A DNA stretch of 64,000 nucleotides from Siderastrea siderea (GCA_964030785.1 OZ034979.1:37747984-37811983), one strand, 5' to 3'; counted from the first letter of the stretch, positions 1-13,400 are shown. The notes: generated by a model from the letters alone, not told the origin. Numbers and translations: made by a program.

Positions 1-61
1 TGACACTGATTGTATGAGCATGTTAACAAATCACTATTCATAATTATGATGTTGTTTCTAG

Positions 62-1944
<1,883 letters not shown>

Positions 1945-2302
1945 GTGTAGCATTCATTGATCTTCTGGCTTGGTGTTAAAAATTATCGCTTACTTTTGTA
2001 GTAAAATGCTGCAACATTTGCAGAACATGTGTACTCTTGTCCAGCATTGATTTGAATATCACTGGTCTTTTTAAGACTGCAACTCAGTCTGTTTTTTGCG
2101 TGATTTGGACCAAGACCTGGCATATGAACCGTCCAAGGTTGCGCTCAAAAATGAAATGCCTTTGGCACTACCAGTGCTTAGTGCCTTGCAAATATCCAGT
2201 GTTTTGCCAATTCAAAGTTTAAGTAAAAAATGACTGTCTTGCAGTCTAGTCTCCTGGATTAACCAGACCTTTTCTTCAAGTGGACTTGAAGTAATTATTA
2301 AA
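1945..2302 (+). other. PSMD7 3' untranslated region with candidate poly(A) signal
   Basis: Sequence after the PSMD7 stop codon. No AATAAA is seen close by; the best candidate is ATTAAA at 2297-2302, followed by T/GT-rich DNA. The true 3' end is not determined by the sequence. Confidence 0.4.
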
Positions 2303-3146
2303 ACCACACTCCATATTTTTGTCTGGGTTTGAGTTATTTTTTCAGTATGTGTTCTTGGACATAATGCTGTTCTTGAGACATCTTTATGGAAAAGCACTTG
2401 GAAGCTACCCATGAACCCCCCCCCCCCCAAAAAAAAAGCAGTATTCTCTATGTTTCAAGGTGAACAGACAAATTTCTGTGAAAAAAAAAGAAAAACGAGA
2501 TATCCCTTACAAGCAGTTAGATTGTTATACAAGACATACAGCCATTCCACTGGCTGATAAAATGAACATTCAAACCTTTTCAGGGGACAGAGCCCATTGG
2601 AGATGAAACTTTTTAGATTGTTCTACACATACTATAGTACATCTGATCTATACACTGTCTGTTAGCTCATTTTGCAGTGTGTCTGAGGCCACTCCTAACA
2701 GGGAAAGTGTATTAACCAGTCGAGACATGACAGATAAACTTGTAGAGTAGCTAAATGGACAGTAACCGGTGAAAGGATCTGATTTTTGGCTTATGCGTAA
2801 AAGGGAATTTTATGATATCCACTAAATACCATAGAAATTTAGAAAATGATTTTCCTCCCCCCACACTCCAACTTAACTTCAACTTTATATCTACACCTCC
2901 CTCCCCCGAAGCCTTGAAAATAAGTTCCCTGAATTTTTAGAAGTGTTGTTGTTCTGTATTGGTATGTGAGAACCTTATTTTTCGTATGAGCTTCACAATT
3001 TTCACGCATAAAATGCCATCTGATCAACTTAGCCCATTTGGAAATGCAAATATCTGTCCCTACACCCTTCTCTCGATTTCAGGATTGTAAGAGTTCTAGT
3101 CACTAGTAGTTCTAGGATGGAAGGACAATCCATGGGAATTAGTCTT

Positions 3147-3350
3147 TATTAACATACTCTTATGACAAACGCGTAGGATAACAGACTTTTTTTAATTTTT
3201 CAGTATTAGCTTTCCCACAGAAACCGAGGATTCACTCTATTAACATACTCTTACAAGAAAAAACGTTGGATAACAACCGTGAACACAAAAACATTTCTTT
3301 GGTTTTTGTTTCCTTCAGTATTACCTTTGCCACAGAAACAAAGGTACTTG
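3147..3350. repeat. Diverged tandem duplication, about 90-bp unit
   Basis: TATTAACATACTCTTA...GGATAACA...TTCAGTATTA...CACAGAAAC starting near 3147 recurs starting near 3238 with small insertions. Both copies contain TTCAGTATTA followed by a CCCACAGAAAC or GCCACAGAAAC stretch. It is an old local duplication with no coding content. Confidence 0.7.
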
Positions 3351-3401
3351 CATGGATCTCGAGTCAAATCCCGCTTAGTTTATTCAAACATACTAAACTA
3401 G

Positions 3402-3654
3402 TGGGGGGGGGGGGGGGGACAGGGGGCGGGAGACCGGGAGAAAAGGGGGCTTGAGGTGTACGGGAGGCGGGAGAAGATGGGGCGGGAAGCGGGATTCTCA
3501 AGGTGGCGGGAAGCGGGAGAAAAAGGGAAAAATTATACAACATTGCGCAATATTTCGCAATCGAAAAAATGCAAAGAGGCGGGAGCCAACAAATACGGGG
3601 CGGGAACCGGGATTAAAGGGTACGGGAAGCAGGAGGATTAAACCTCCTGTCCCC

Positions 3655-3671
<17 letters not shown>
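3402..3671. repeat. GC-rich block of CGGGA motifs between G-run and C-run (possible non-autonomous element)
   Basis: A run of about 17 G followed by GACAGGGGG (3402-3425) faces CCTCCTGTC and a run of about 20 C (3643-3671), giving an inverted pair GGGGACAGG / CCTGTCCCC. Between them GGCGGGA, GCGGGA and CGGGAT motifs recur about a dozen times, separated by AT-rich spacers. The motifs are the complement of the ATCCCG/CCCGC arrays in the element at 5241-6518, so the two may be relatives. No convincing target duplication is seen. Confidence 0.4.

Positions 3672-3701
<30 letters not shown>
3671..3701. repeat. CA dinucleotide microsatellite
   Basis: About 15 uninterrupted CA units directly following the C-run. 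Confidence 0.97.
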
Positions 3702-3703
<2 letters not shown>

Positions 3704-4684
3704 CACGAGGCGTCTTTTGCTTTGAGCAAAGTCCGTCCACTTTGAGATCTTGTTTGACTTTGTATCTGCATCACGCAATCTGCCCTCGTCATGGTGACGT
3801 GACAATTACAGGTTAGGTGGATCGCGCACGCTCGAAGGTCGGTGGTTTGAAAAACTCTCATAAAACGCTTCATTGATCAACAGCACCAGAACACATCATT
3901 CAGTAGTTTATGAACAAGATATGCGGTAAATAAGACTCTCAAAAGAGTTACATGGGGCCAAGGTTCAGGAAATCACCACCAGCTCGCTCTTTCTTGGAAA
4001 TTTTGGAAATTTAATACCTGTACACGGTGATTCAATTTCGCGGGATTTCAGTTTGGTCCTTAAATATGCACATGTCGATATTTCCTTCGTAGAAGAAGAA
4101 GTGAATTTATACAGCAAGTCATGGCGGCAAAAGGTTTGTTTTGATATCAATTTAATGTAAATATGGTATAAAATATTTTCAGAAGTACAGACTGAGAGAA
4201 CGCTGATAAATGCTTGGTATGTTTTATTCAAGCCGTAGCCATTGTTTACATTCTGAACAAGGAAAAGCTCACGGTCTCAGTTTCGTGGTTTTCAAGTCAT
4301 CATACCATTGACTTGATAGCGGCGCTCATCGCTATATTCTGAGAAGCTATATTCTGAGCGAATCAATCGAACGAAAACGAAATATAGGACGTGCCAACTT
4401 ACGAAAACTACAAGTTCCGTATGGTTGCAGTTTCGATCTTGGATCGCCTGGGGAAATCGGCGTGTGTTGCCAATATTGGCCACACGTCGCGAGAATTTCT
4501 TTAGCTGATACTTCATTTTCACGATTAGTCGCTCAAATCCGTCCTGCGTTGAAGACCTCGATCTATTTATTGTTATAAACAAAAGCAAAGTTTGTTTAAA
4601 ACGGGCTGACAATCGTTTTACTTCACTTCCGTATAACAAACAAAAGTTGGAAACAGTACGAAAACCCGACTTTCACCATTGAAC

Positions 4685-5080
4685 TGTTTCCACTGATTTT
4701 CGCCAAAGTATAGAGAATAATGGTTTACATTTTAAACAAGCTAGGAAGTTGTTGGTTTATTTTCCTCTTTACATGATTATTGTAAATTTTTGTCAAGTTT
4801 TCTTTCATGTATGAAATTGAAGCGCGAAATGGACAAATTCAGGTCACATAATTACGTGTTCGTTTCAGTTAGTCACGCATCTCTCACAAGCGAGAAGAAC
4901 GCGCGTGAGGAACGTTTTCAAACCGAGTGGACTTCAATGTCAAGTTATTGAGACGTGTTGTTTCAATGTCTGTTGGGAAAAAAACACTGCTTTTATTTTA
5001 TCTGAATCCGTTATTTTGGGAGTTACAGTCAACGTGAACGATCAGAGAATGAAGATTGCATTCTTCACGTGCCCATTCCT
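4685..5080. repeat. Diverged copy of the sequence at 11428-11800 and 27894-28260
   Basis: Contains GTTTCCACTGATTTTCGCC, AAAGTATAGAGAATAATGG, GTCAAGTTTTCTTTCATGTA and TTAGTCACGCATCTCTCACA in the same order as the two nearly identical stretches in units A and B of the APOL array, with many substitutions. It lies upstream of the array, so it is either an older partial unit or a dispersed repeat. Confidence 0.75.
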
Positions 5081-5240
5081 CTCCTTAATTGGAGAGGACC
5101 TCTCCCCCAGTCTCCCCTCGTTTTTTTCCCGCTCTTTCGCTCGCTTTATTTTTCGCTCGCTCTATATTTCGCTCGCGCTCCACTATCTGAACGCCTGGAA
5201 CAGGCTATGCCATTTGGAGTTAGGAAACCTAAACGTTCAT

Positions 5241-6518
5241 GAGGGTCCACAATAGCGTTCTCAGATCCCGCCATCCCACCTATTTTTTCCTGTTAATCCC
5301 GCCATCCCGCCCTTCTTTACGTCGAAATCCCGATCCCGCCTAAATTTTTAAATAGTTTTCTACTTTCATGATGAAAACCTCACATACCTTTATTCAATGG
5401 ATAGACGACAAGTAAACACGTTTTTATGGTCGATCTAAAATTAAATATCGCCACTATAAATGACCGTGAAAATTTTTTCGTTGGTGTTCTTCTGTTCTAG
5501 ACCTGTTTTACCGTTTTCTTGTCCAGGTATGAGTGAAAGGTAAAAATTGACAAAGATTGTTTGCTACGATATTCTGCCTATTCTCGGTCCTTCCGTTTTT
5601 TGGAAGACAACCTACTGAGTATGTAAGTGAAATGGTGGTTGTTCAAGTTGTGGGGTGGTAAGCGCGCCTTGGGTTTGATCTGAAGGTCGCCGTTTCCTTA
5701 GAAACAAACGTTTTTTCCACAGTGTTTCTCTATGTAAATCCAGCTGTATATAAATGGGTTGTGTCCTTAGACAAGGCTAGGGGCACAAAGGTCATGCAAG
5801 ATCGGTCCAGTTATGACGGGTATGCAAAAATGAAATGTAACAAACCATTTATAATAGTGGACTCAACTAACTCACAGTTTATTTTGAAGCTTTCAGCGTC
5901 TTTATATTACTCGCTTTCAGTAAACTTCTTCTCGGAAATGTTTTTTTATTCAAAGAGAGGCATTCTTGCTCGCACTCTTTTCATAAAATATAGCAACAAA
6001 ATTTATCATGCCGAATTCCTTGTTTTTGGCGACCGCCAAAAACTGTTGCCTGGCTAGACTAACTATAGCTGATCATAGTTGCTCCAACAAACGCTCAATC
6101 GGAAAGGTTCGGAAAAGTTAAGAACGCAGACGAGGCCAAGAAATGCAACACGACATGTGACTTGATACCTCTTTCCGAAAACAACACAAAATATCACAAA
6201 AGGACTCATATTAGCTTGACATGCAGGCTACTCTTCCTTGATCGATTCATTACTTGAAAGCCGACACACTTCATTCACAAAAGATCCATTTCTATCAGCC
6301 GGAGCTGGTCAAATCATGCAGTCTCGTAAAAATTAAAATACCGTATCCCGCTACTTTCCCCTTGCGATTCTCGCATCCCGACCCCTTAATAACACAGAAT
6401 CCCGCTCCCGCTCTCAATTGAAATTCCCGCTTCCCGCTCCCGTTTTCAGCTCTCATCCCGAATATCGCCACAAAAATTAGCCAAATCCCGCATCCCGCCA
6501 AACCTATTGTGGACCCTC
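5241..6518. mobile_element. Non-autonomous DNA transposon, 1278 bp, 15-bp TIRs, 6-bp TSD
   Basis: Perfect terminal inverted repeats GAGGGTCCACAATAG (5241-5255) and CTATTGTGGACCCTC (6504-6518) are flanked on both sides by the target duplication GTTCAT (5235-5240 and 6519-6524). Just inside both ends are arrays of ATCCCG/CCCGC motifs (about 5267-5340 and 6345-6502). They are in the same orientation at both ends rather than mirrored. The interior is AT-rich with no transposase. A 6-bp duplication is what I recall for Dada- or IS3EU-type elements, but there is no protein to assign the family. Confidence 0.88.
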
Positions 6519-7112
6519 GTTCATGTTCCGATCTTGTGCTGTACAATCCTATGCACACCGCAACACACCGCGGCGAAAACCGTTACAGGTATAAAATTGT
6601 GACGGTTGTTTTTTGTATTTTCTGCGGGCTTCCGATTAAGCCAGGAAACCTACAACCAAAGAATAAGTTGCCTTGTTAAAATTAGAGACTCCTTTGGATT
6701 TTCTTTCTAAGGATTACTGTTGTCGATTATTCTCTTTGCGGGTTATTTTTGTCGGCTTTTAATACGTTCTCGTCATTTTTTGCGCCGGGCTTGAAAACAA
6801 TATTACGCGTGACATACCGGAAAATTGAGCTAAAAAGAACTAACTTTTCAGTTCTGTTCGGAAAGTTTGAATTATTATTACGATGTTACAAAAAAAATTT
6901 CCAATAACTAAAATATCGTTTCGAATATAGAATCCAAGTTTCAAAGAATCGCTAAATTTTTCGAAGAATGAAATGGAAGAATGAACTAATCGATGAATAT
7001 TTGAAGTTGAGCGTTCATGCGTGAAGTGCGTTGACTGTAAGTCTATGAAATAAACGGACCTTGCTGCATGCTGAGAGGACAGACTCATTCGCGTAAGTGT
7101 TGCGTGACGACC
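6519..7112. other. Intergenic, nothing recognised
   Basis: AT-rich sequence without a supported gene, clear repeat or promoter signal. Confidence 0.5.
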
Positions 7113-7417
7113 TAAAGACGCTGTTACACCCGACGAGGCAATTTTTCCTGCAACTTGCAACCCTGTTGCAACACAATGATGACGAGAGCATTGGGAGGCA
7201 AGTTGCAGAACACATGTCATGCGCTGTAACTTATCTCACAACGTTGCGAAAAGTAGAGGACAAGTCTACTTTTCTTTCAATTCGCAGCGGAATTTTTCGT
7301 TTCGAGAAAGGTTGCGATAGGAGGTGTTACACGCACACAATTTCGACTGCAACTTGTCTCCCAACGATAATGCGTTGCGAGTCGTAGAAACAATTTCCTC
7401 GTGCAACAGCGCCTTAA
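7113..7417. mobile_element. MITE-like element, about 305 bp
   Basis: The left end reads TAAAGACGCTGTTACACCCG and the right end, reversed, TTTAAGGCGCTGTTGCACGA. Imperfect pairing continues inward through GAGGCAATTTTT / GAGGAAATTGTTT and CTGCAACTTGCAAC / ACTCGCAACG. Internal TTGCAAC and GTTGCG motifs recur. No coding capacity; no unambiguous target duplication. Confidence 0.6.
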
Positions 7418-8026
7418 AGAAAAAATGTTGCAAAACAAACCTTCAAGGGCTACAGGAGTAGCTCCTGAAGAAAGTTAAATTGTTTTGCAAACCGAAATAT
7501 CGGACAATTTTTCACATAATCTTTATATACTCAAATTTTCTGTTTTCGTCTTCTGCGTCTTTCTTTAACCGTCGTAAGGATCAGTCATAACGTGTATTTT
7601 TTTCCCTCAGTTAGTCTTCTAAGTGCCTGGACGTTATGCTGTAGGGAATGCAGTCTCGGAAGGCCCAAAGAAAGCATTTTATGATTAGTTGATCAAATCT
7701 TGGTCTTTGTCCGTTTTCTCTCTCATTCAGTGGCCTCTACAGTGCGTCATTCGGGAGCGTTCTGGTCATACTCAATTTTTGTATTATTCCTCTCCTTTTA
7801 TCAAGTTATATGGTGAATGATAGTTGATTGTTGGTGATTTCAAGGAAGTGTTAAAAATTAAGGGGAATTTGTGAAATGTATTAATTTAAAACAATGAGCT
7901 CTTGCATGGGGGCGGACTAACTGGCGGTGTGTAATTTGTTCCTTTCATGTCGCATTTGTGACAATACAACTAGAATGTCCTCTTTATTAGTATCAATTTT
8001 TTTTCCCAGTAGGTGAGCCGTCAGCG
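7418..8026. other. Upstream region of APOL copy 1
   Basis: No gene. It ends with a pyrimidine tract and CAG (TTTTTTTTCCCAG, ending 8009) directly before TAGGTGAGCCGTCAGCG and the APOL start. The same acceptor-like layout precedes the other two copies (TTTTTTGCAG), so the APOL coding exon is probably preceded by a separate 5' exon. A degenerate hammerhead-like motif lies at about 7455-7504. Confidence 0.55.
7455..7504 (+). ncRNA. Degenerate hammerhead-like motif (Penelope terminal repeat remnant)
   Basis: CTGAAGA (7465-7471), then about 22 bases, then CCGAAATATCGGAC. This resembles the layout CTGATGA...CCGAAATATTGGGC of the three clear motifs of the Penelope-like elements in this window. The core differs (CUGAAGA for CUGAUGA) and stem II is poor, so it is probably an inactive relic. 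Confidence 0.3.
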
Positions 8027-9112
8027 ATGGAAAACATTGACGACAGCGGTGATCTTCCTGAAAACAAAGACTCGTTTATAGTCAACGAAATCACCGAACA
8101 GTTTGAACAGTTGCGTAGACTTAGGGTGGAGTTACACGATGCTTTTCTGCAATGGATACCAATGAGGTCGCGTACTAGGGCACAGCTTGAGGAACTGGCG
8201 ACAAACCTTCATGAACACCACAGAAATGTTAACATTTCAACCATCACAGGAGCGTCCATGGGTACCGTGGGAGGGATCCTGTCGGTAGCGGGCCTCATTG
8301 CTGCACCCTTCACGTTTGGCGCCGGCCTTGTAGTGTCTCTTGTAGGAGCCGGGATTGGTGGAGCGGGGGGTCTGGTCATGTCAGGGTCCAAAGTTGTTGA
8401 GATAATCCTGGAAAAGTTAGGACTTAAAGAGGTGCAAGCGGCAATTGAAGAGGATCGCCAAGCTTGCAGAGAACTTCAACAACAGTTAGACTCCTTGGAG
8501 GACTTCATTTCCCAGCTGGCAGAGTTTCTCAAACCTTTACATGATGACGCAATGCTGCTAAGGGAATTAGAAGGGAGTGGCTTCGAGTTTATTCGTGGCC
8601 GAATATTCTTTAATGACATCGGATCGTCAACTGAAGAGAGAGTAGAAATCGGCGCCAGGTTCTTCCGAGCTGCGACCTCTGCCGCTACAATATCAGCTTC
8701 AGCGGTCGCTACTGCGGGCACCGTGGCACGAAGCGCGGCTCTCGCAGGAACCCGCGCGGCACATCTTGCTGGTTCTGTTATCAGCGCGGCGCTCCTGCCC
8801 CTGGATATCACCCTGCTCGTGAAATCATCTTTGGAGCTACATCGTGGATCCTCGTCCCCCGCTGTGGAGGATATCAGGCGGATTCTGGATGAACTGGAAT
8901 GCCCAGACGAGGAGGAGATACAAGGTTTGGTGGAGAGCTTCATTGATGAGAAGTTTACCGAGGCTTATAATAAAATAGATTGCGATAAACAACGAGAAAA
9001 TCAGGCTGATGATTTTGATGATGACGATTTGGATGATGATACCCTAAGCGTCGATGAAACACGAAGGGAAATCGACAAGGAAAGTTTACTACCCAAAGCA
9101 AGTTTAAAATGA
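8027..9112 (+). CDS. Apolipoprotein L-like protein, copy 1 (intact)
   Basis: 361 residues in one exon, starting ATGGAAAACATTGAC. After a short acidic N-terminus comes an amphipathic helix region (QFEQLRRLRVELHDAF) and ELATNLHEHHRNVNISTITG. A Gly/Ala-rich hydrophobic double segment follows (about residues 71-120: GTVGGILSVAGLIAAPFTFG, then AGLVVSLVGAGIGGAGG). Next is a coiled-coil-like helix (EEDRQACRELQQQLDSLEDF), a second hydrophobic Ala-rich segment (about 215-268), LVKSSLELHRGSSSPAVEDI and an Asp-rich tail (322-345). The order matches the APOL family: membrane-inserting hairpin, then the D..LV..S.ELH.G region and amphipathic C-terminus. Vertebrate APOLs act on membranes in cell death and immunity; the role here is unknown. 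The start is shared by all three copies (GCCGTCAGCGATGG). Confidence 0.85.
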   Translation: MENIDDSGDLPENKDSFIVNEITEQFEQLRRLRVELHDAFLQWIPMRSRTRAQLEELATNLHEHHRNVNISTITGASMGTVGGILSVAGLIAAPFTFGAGLVVSLVGAGIGGAGGLVMSGSKVVEIILEKLGLKEVQAAIEEDRQACRELQQQLDSLEDFISQLAEFLKPLHDDAMLLRELEGSGFEFIRGRIFFNDIGSSTEERVEIGARFFRAATSAATISASAVATAGTVARSAALAGTRAAHLAGSVISAALLPLDITLLVKSSLELHRGSSSPAVEDIRRILDELECPDEEEIQGLVESFIDEKFTEAYNKIDCDKQRENQADDFDDDDLDDDTLSVDETRREIDKESLLPKASLK

Positions 9113-10359
9113 AAAGGAAAAATGTGAAACATATTAGAAATGACATGCACATGTCCAAAGAATGGTAAAAATTGTAATTCACTACAAAAAAGGTAAAAAA
9201 GGTGTGTTTTTTTTAGGAAAGGACAATCAAGTTTAAAATTGTCAATTCCTGGCGAAATCATTCATATTAGTAGACTGCAACTGCTTATCTTTAAAGGACA
9301 GTAGAAAGTTGTTTGAAACTAGAAGAATATATTTGAACTTGACGTAATTCAGAGAAGTTAAGCAATTTACGGGAAATGTAAAAGTTAAAGTTTAAATTGT
9401 TGCTGTAGATGTTAGTCATGCCAAGTAAAGTGTGATCTGCGTTCTTACGTGTTTATGGTAACGCCTGTAATTGTTCAAGGACTTTTAGCATTCCCTAGAA
9501 CCTGTTTTTACCGGACCGAACATGGGTTATTGCGTGGGTTACAGCAACCTCCACCCTCGTTCCCATGTTGAGCAGGAAGATTTATTATGTGCTTATAGCC
9601 TCCTCCACAGGGAACTCCGAGCTTCCTGCTGGGGCAAAGAACAAAAAATATAGGGGGATAGAGGAGGCCAGTCCCTCTTTCCGTGACCCCGTTCCCATTG
9701 ATCCCTCCCATGCCCACGATTATTTACGGTTTATTCAGTAATTGGAGTTGCTTGCGGAGGAGGCTAAATATGCTTACTAACTCAAATTTTTTAATTTTAT
9801 TTTCGAACCCTCCTCTTCCCAGAAGGGGACCAGAACCCATATTTATTGAACGTCTCGCAAAAGAAGTGTTAACATTACACATCCTTTAATTTTAATTGAC
9901 AACCCGTATTTAACTGAGACGTCTAATCGTAGTTAATATAAGTCCAAAACGCATGAAAACGTTGAAATGAACAATGTAATTAATGCCTCCTCCAAATAGC
10001 AGGGAAAGTGTCGAAATATATAACGTATACTGGATTGACTGAAATTGCTTGCTTGATAGTTACAAGTTTCGAGACTTTTCCTGCTGTTAGTTGAGAGGCT
10101 TTAATGTTTGGAAAGCGACGGTTAAATCAAAAACTTAGTTGCAATTTTTGTCTACTGACTTTTACTGTTCAAAAACCCTAACATTAGGAAACTTTACGTT
10201 TTGTTCTTACAAATTGTTATTTGGAGTAAATTGAATAACGGTCTCTATCGAAACAAAGCCTCTTCTCATGAAACAAAAATATTTAATGAATAGATTAATA
10301 CCACGTGAAGAGGGATGCCTAGTTCCCAGGCCTCCTTATTTCGTCATGGTGGAACCGTT
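9113..10359. other. Unit A flank downstream of APOL copy 1
   Basis: Non-coding; shared nearly unchanged with 19540-20750 and in diverged form with 44160-45480. No canonical AATAAA was seen directly after the stop. A TTCCCATGTTGAGCAGGAAG stretch and an AACCCTCCTCTTCCCAGAAG stretch are conserved in all three units. Confidence 0.6.
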
Positions 10360-10463
10360 TCGGGTCACGTGGTCCGATCAGAACACTTTTAGAGGGGATC
10401 TTGGGTTTCTCTGGTTATTTTTGCTGTCTATTCGTGAGTTGAGGATCCGCAGAAGAGAGCAAG
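10360..10463 (+). promoter_or_regulatory. Candidate promoter / 5' untranslated exon of the next APOL gene (unit A)
   Basis: A CACGTG E-box in GGGTCACGTGGTCC is followed after about 70 bp by CTATTCGTGAGTTGAGGATC and AGAAGAGAGCAAG|GTAAGTG, a near-perfect splice donor at 10464. The same combination occurs at 26866-26914 (donor GTAAGTG at 26915) and 45480-45578 (donor GTAAGTG at 45579). Each lies one unit upstream of an APOL gene whose coding exon begins after an acceptor. I infer a non-coding first exon; no transcript evidence. Confidence 0.45.
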
Positions 10464-13400
10464 GTAAGTGAAGTGACAAGTTGTAAAATAGTCAGCCGCT
10501 TCACACAGCTTTTCTCCGCCTTTAAGTAATCACTCACATCTGAAAGGTCCATTTTAGTGGAATCTATGAGTTGTCAGGTCGTTTGGTACAAACTTATACC
10601 GTTTCAACAGCAATCTTTAAACCGATCATGCTTCGATAACTCCATCGATCCCCTCGCCAAATCTTAACAGCCTATTTGATTTCCCGGTCAGGTTTAAAGG
10701 GGCTCAGTATTCAACAGAGTTTACGTCAAAAGTTGTTTTGCACTTGGTCGTTCATCTCTGTCTAAACACACGTTGGTCCTTGTAGAAACCACGGAAACCA
10801 TAAGAGAAAGAGAAACTGAATTTTATGTTGTGTCTAGATAACACCCTAAAAAGGTCTATTTGAATTACTTAATAACACTGCGCGTTTCCCAAATTTGCGT
10901 TTACCGATTTTTATAGGGTTGCGAGGGGGCTCTCTCTATAGGGTAATATAGTTATAATAAAGCAGGAGTAAACGTTCCGGAATGGGTGCTTTCTGCGATT
11001 AAAAATGCTCTGTTGAAGAATTTGGCTAATTTAAGCTAATTTGGCACGACGCCACTGGTTGACACTTGAGACCTAACGACATCAACTTGCTGTTCGTGAG
11101 TCAGAGGAATCGCAGGCCGATTGTCACGGCGACCTGTACATCACAGCCAGGCATAACCGGGCCACTCCGCCACTTCCTTGAACACTGGAAATACTTTATT
11201 TTATTTTATTTAAATCAATATTTAAACAGGAGCATCTAATTTAGCTTAAACTGCTAGTTTAAATAGAGTCGTGTGCAAATTTAAATAAAAAATTACTGAT
11301 AGTTAAATTTGTAGTTAAAAAACACGACCCCACAAGCAAGCCTTTTGCTTTAAACCTATATCATGTATAAATAAAGGATGTTGTTGTCGTTGTTGTTATA
11401 GTAATGCAGAAGATGTAACCATCACAAAATGTTTCCACTAATTTTTGCCAAAGTATAGAGATTAACGTGGTTTACATTTTATATAAGGAAGATGATGGCT
11501 TGTTTTCCTTTATATATTATTATGTAATTTTTTTGTCAAGTTTTCTTTCATGCATGAAACTGAAGCGAAACTGACAAATCCATGCCACAGTTCGTTTCAG
11601 TTAGTCACGCATCTCTCACAAGTTGGGCGCGCGCGAGGAACGCTTCCAACTTTTTGGGACGTTATAATGCAATGTCTATGTCTATTTCATCTGAATTCGT
11701 TATATCGGTAATTAAATCTATTTTTCGTTTAACATAAGAAAGGACCTGTGGAAAGAACACTGTAGTCTCCTTCGCAGCCGGACTCATTAGCGTAAGAGTT
11801 GCGTGAAAGGCCTTTTCTAGACTACAAGTACGAATAGCGCCATTTTTCACCGGCCGTCGCCATGGCGACCGCTGGAGTATAAATTGGACTCGGACTGTGT
11901 TCTCCGTCACTTGCCATTTTCATCCTAGCCTCCCCCGCAGTCGTTTTTCCCATTGTTTTCCTCGCGAGGCAATCTAACCGATCACCATCGAGGTTTTGTC
12001 CGACAAGGACCAATCAAATTAATCGTTATAATGTACGCTTCTATATTTCCCGTGATTCCTTATCTTCAGAGATGCTGGTGCTGTGAAGTTGGAATATATA
12101 TATTTTTTTACTTCTAGAATGGTGAATTCTGGCTAAAACCTCGGAAAAAATATATTGCATGTGATTAAAAGTGTTTCCTGTGCGACGCTTTTCTCCCGTC
12201 ATCTACCGAAAGAGTTCGAATTTTCTGACAAAGCATTGTTGATCTTGCTAGCCTGATCGAGCGGACGGTCGGTGAAGACTTCAGCGCCTCTCAAACTGCT
12301 GGAGCCAGTGCAATGCGAAGGGATGGCGAATTTCAGCCCAGGCTGAAATTTCGGACCGCCCACCGGGCTGAAAATTTGTTGCGATTGGGCAGGAAAATTT
12401 GCAGGAAAGCGTTTTACATGCTTTTTTGTGCACAACTAAAGAGGTGCGCATGCCCAAGTTCGTATTTCAGCCCGGGCTGAAACTCTCTTCATGTAATCGC
12501 AAACGTCTTTTAAAAAAGATTTGTTTAGGAAGCCGAGCTAAGATCTCAGCCCAGCTAACCGGACTGAAATTGGCCATGAAATCGGCCCCCAAGACGACAA
12601 AGGACTGAGCGAGGTGATAAACCGATAAATGAGATGAAAATATCACACATGGCACAACAACCAAGTGCGTGTCAGCGGCGAAATCTCTCATACTCAAGTT
12701 CGCTGGCATACTCACCGTTAGTGTTTCCGCTCTCTTTGCGTCGCAGGGCCGACAAAAGAGGTTTTAACAACGTGCGTTAGCATGCTCTTCTCGCATGACA
12801 TTCCCTATTAAAGCAGAAGGGACTGCTAGTCGATTATAACGCGTAGGCTAGTTTACAGTCACCATTTGGGATTACACAGAGCCTATCTCTTGCGTTGAAT
12901 TTATCAGTTTTAAAATCTCTCGACTGATTTCTAAGTTTAATGTTGCACTTGAAAGCTTATAGAGTATAGATATTCCCGCATTTCTCAGTTAAATTAATGT
13001 ACCATTTGAAAACTCAGAGAATGTAGTTATAATTATCCCTGCATTTTTAAACATAGGCACGCAGTACGTGCATAGCCAATGACGTTTTGTTCCGCAATAT
13101 GGTGAAATTTATGAGGACAACCTCTAGATTTTGCACCCCTGCTACTACTACTAGTGGAGTGCGGACTGTGCGGTTCCCCCCCCCCTCCACCACCAGCCCC
13201 TCCCCGACAACCTGCGGTTAATGTAACATGTCTTCGCCAGAGCAAGGAATCAACATATTTAGTTATCATTAAACAGGGTAACGAGCAGCGTGACTACGTG
13301 ACAGTTATTAATTAAGGTTGCGTGTAAAGTAAATAAAGCTCTTAATTTCCCTTTTCTTCAAAGACAACATTTCCTAACACGTCTGTTTCTTGCATTTTTT

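Larger units (their letters stand above)
2303..4684. other. Intergenic, no gene recognised
   Basis: Only short or low-complexity open frames. It holds a diverged tandem duplication (3147-3350), a G/C-homopolymer-bounded GC-rich block (3402-3671) and a CA microsatellite (3671-3701), listed separately. An ATGGCGGCAAAAG followed by GTTTGT near 4120 could be a first exon but has nothing else to support it. Confidence 0.6.

Noticed and set aside
3451..3873. Overlapping open frames on both strands
   Set aside because: They read through the CGGGA array, C-run and CA microsatellite and give Gly/Pro, Cys-Val or His-Thr low-complexity peptides.
4120..4135. ATGGCGGCAAAAG|GTTTGT as first exon of a gene
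   Set aside because: Weak donor, no downstream exon found and no other promoter evidence.
8476..8943. 155-codon minus-strand open frame, also at 18903-19370 and 43523-43990
   Set aside because: It is the antisense shadow of the APOL coding exon; its conservation follows from the plus strand, and its Ser/Arg/Ala composition is a frame artefact.
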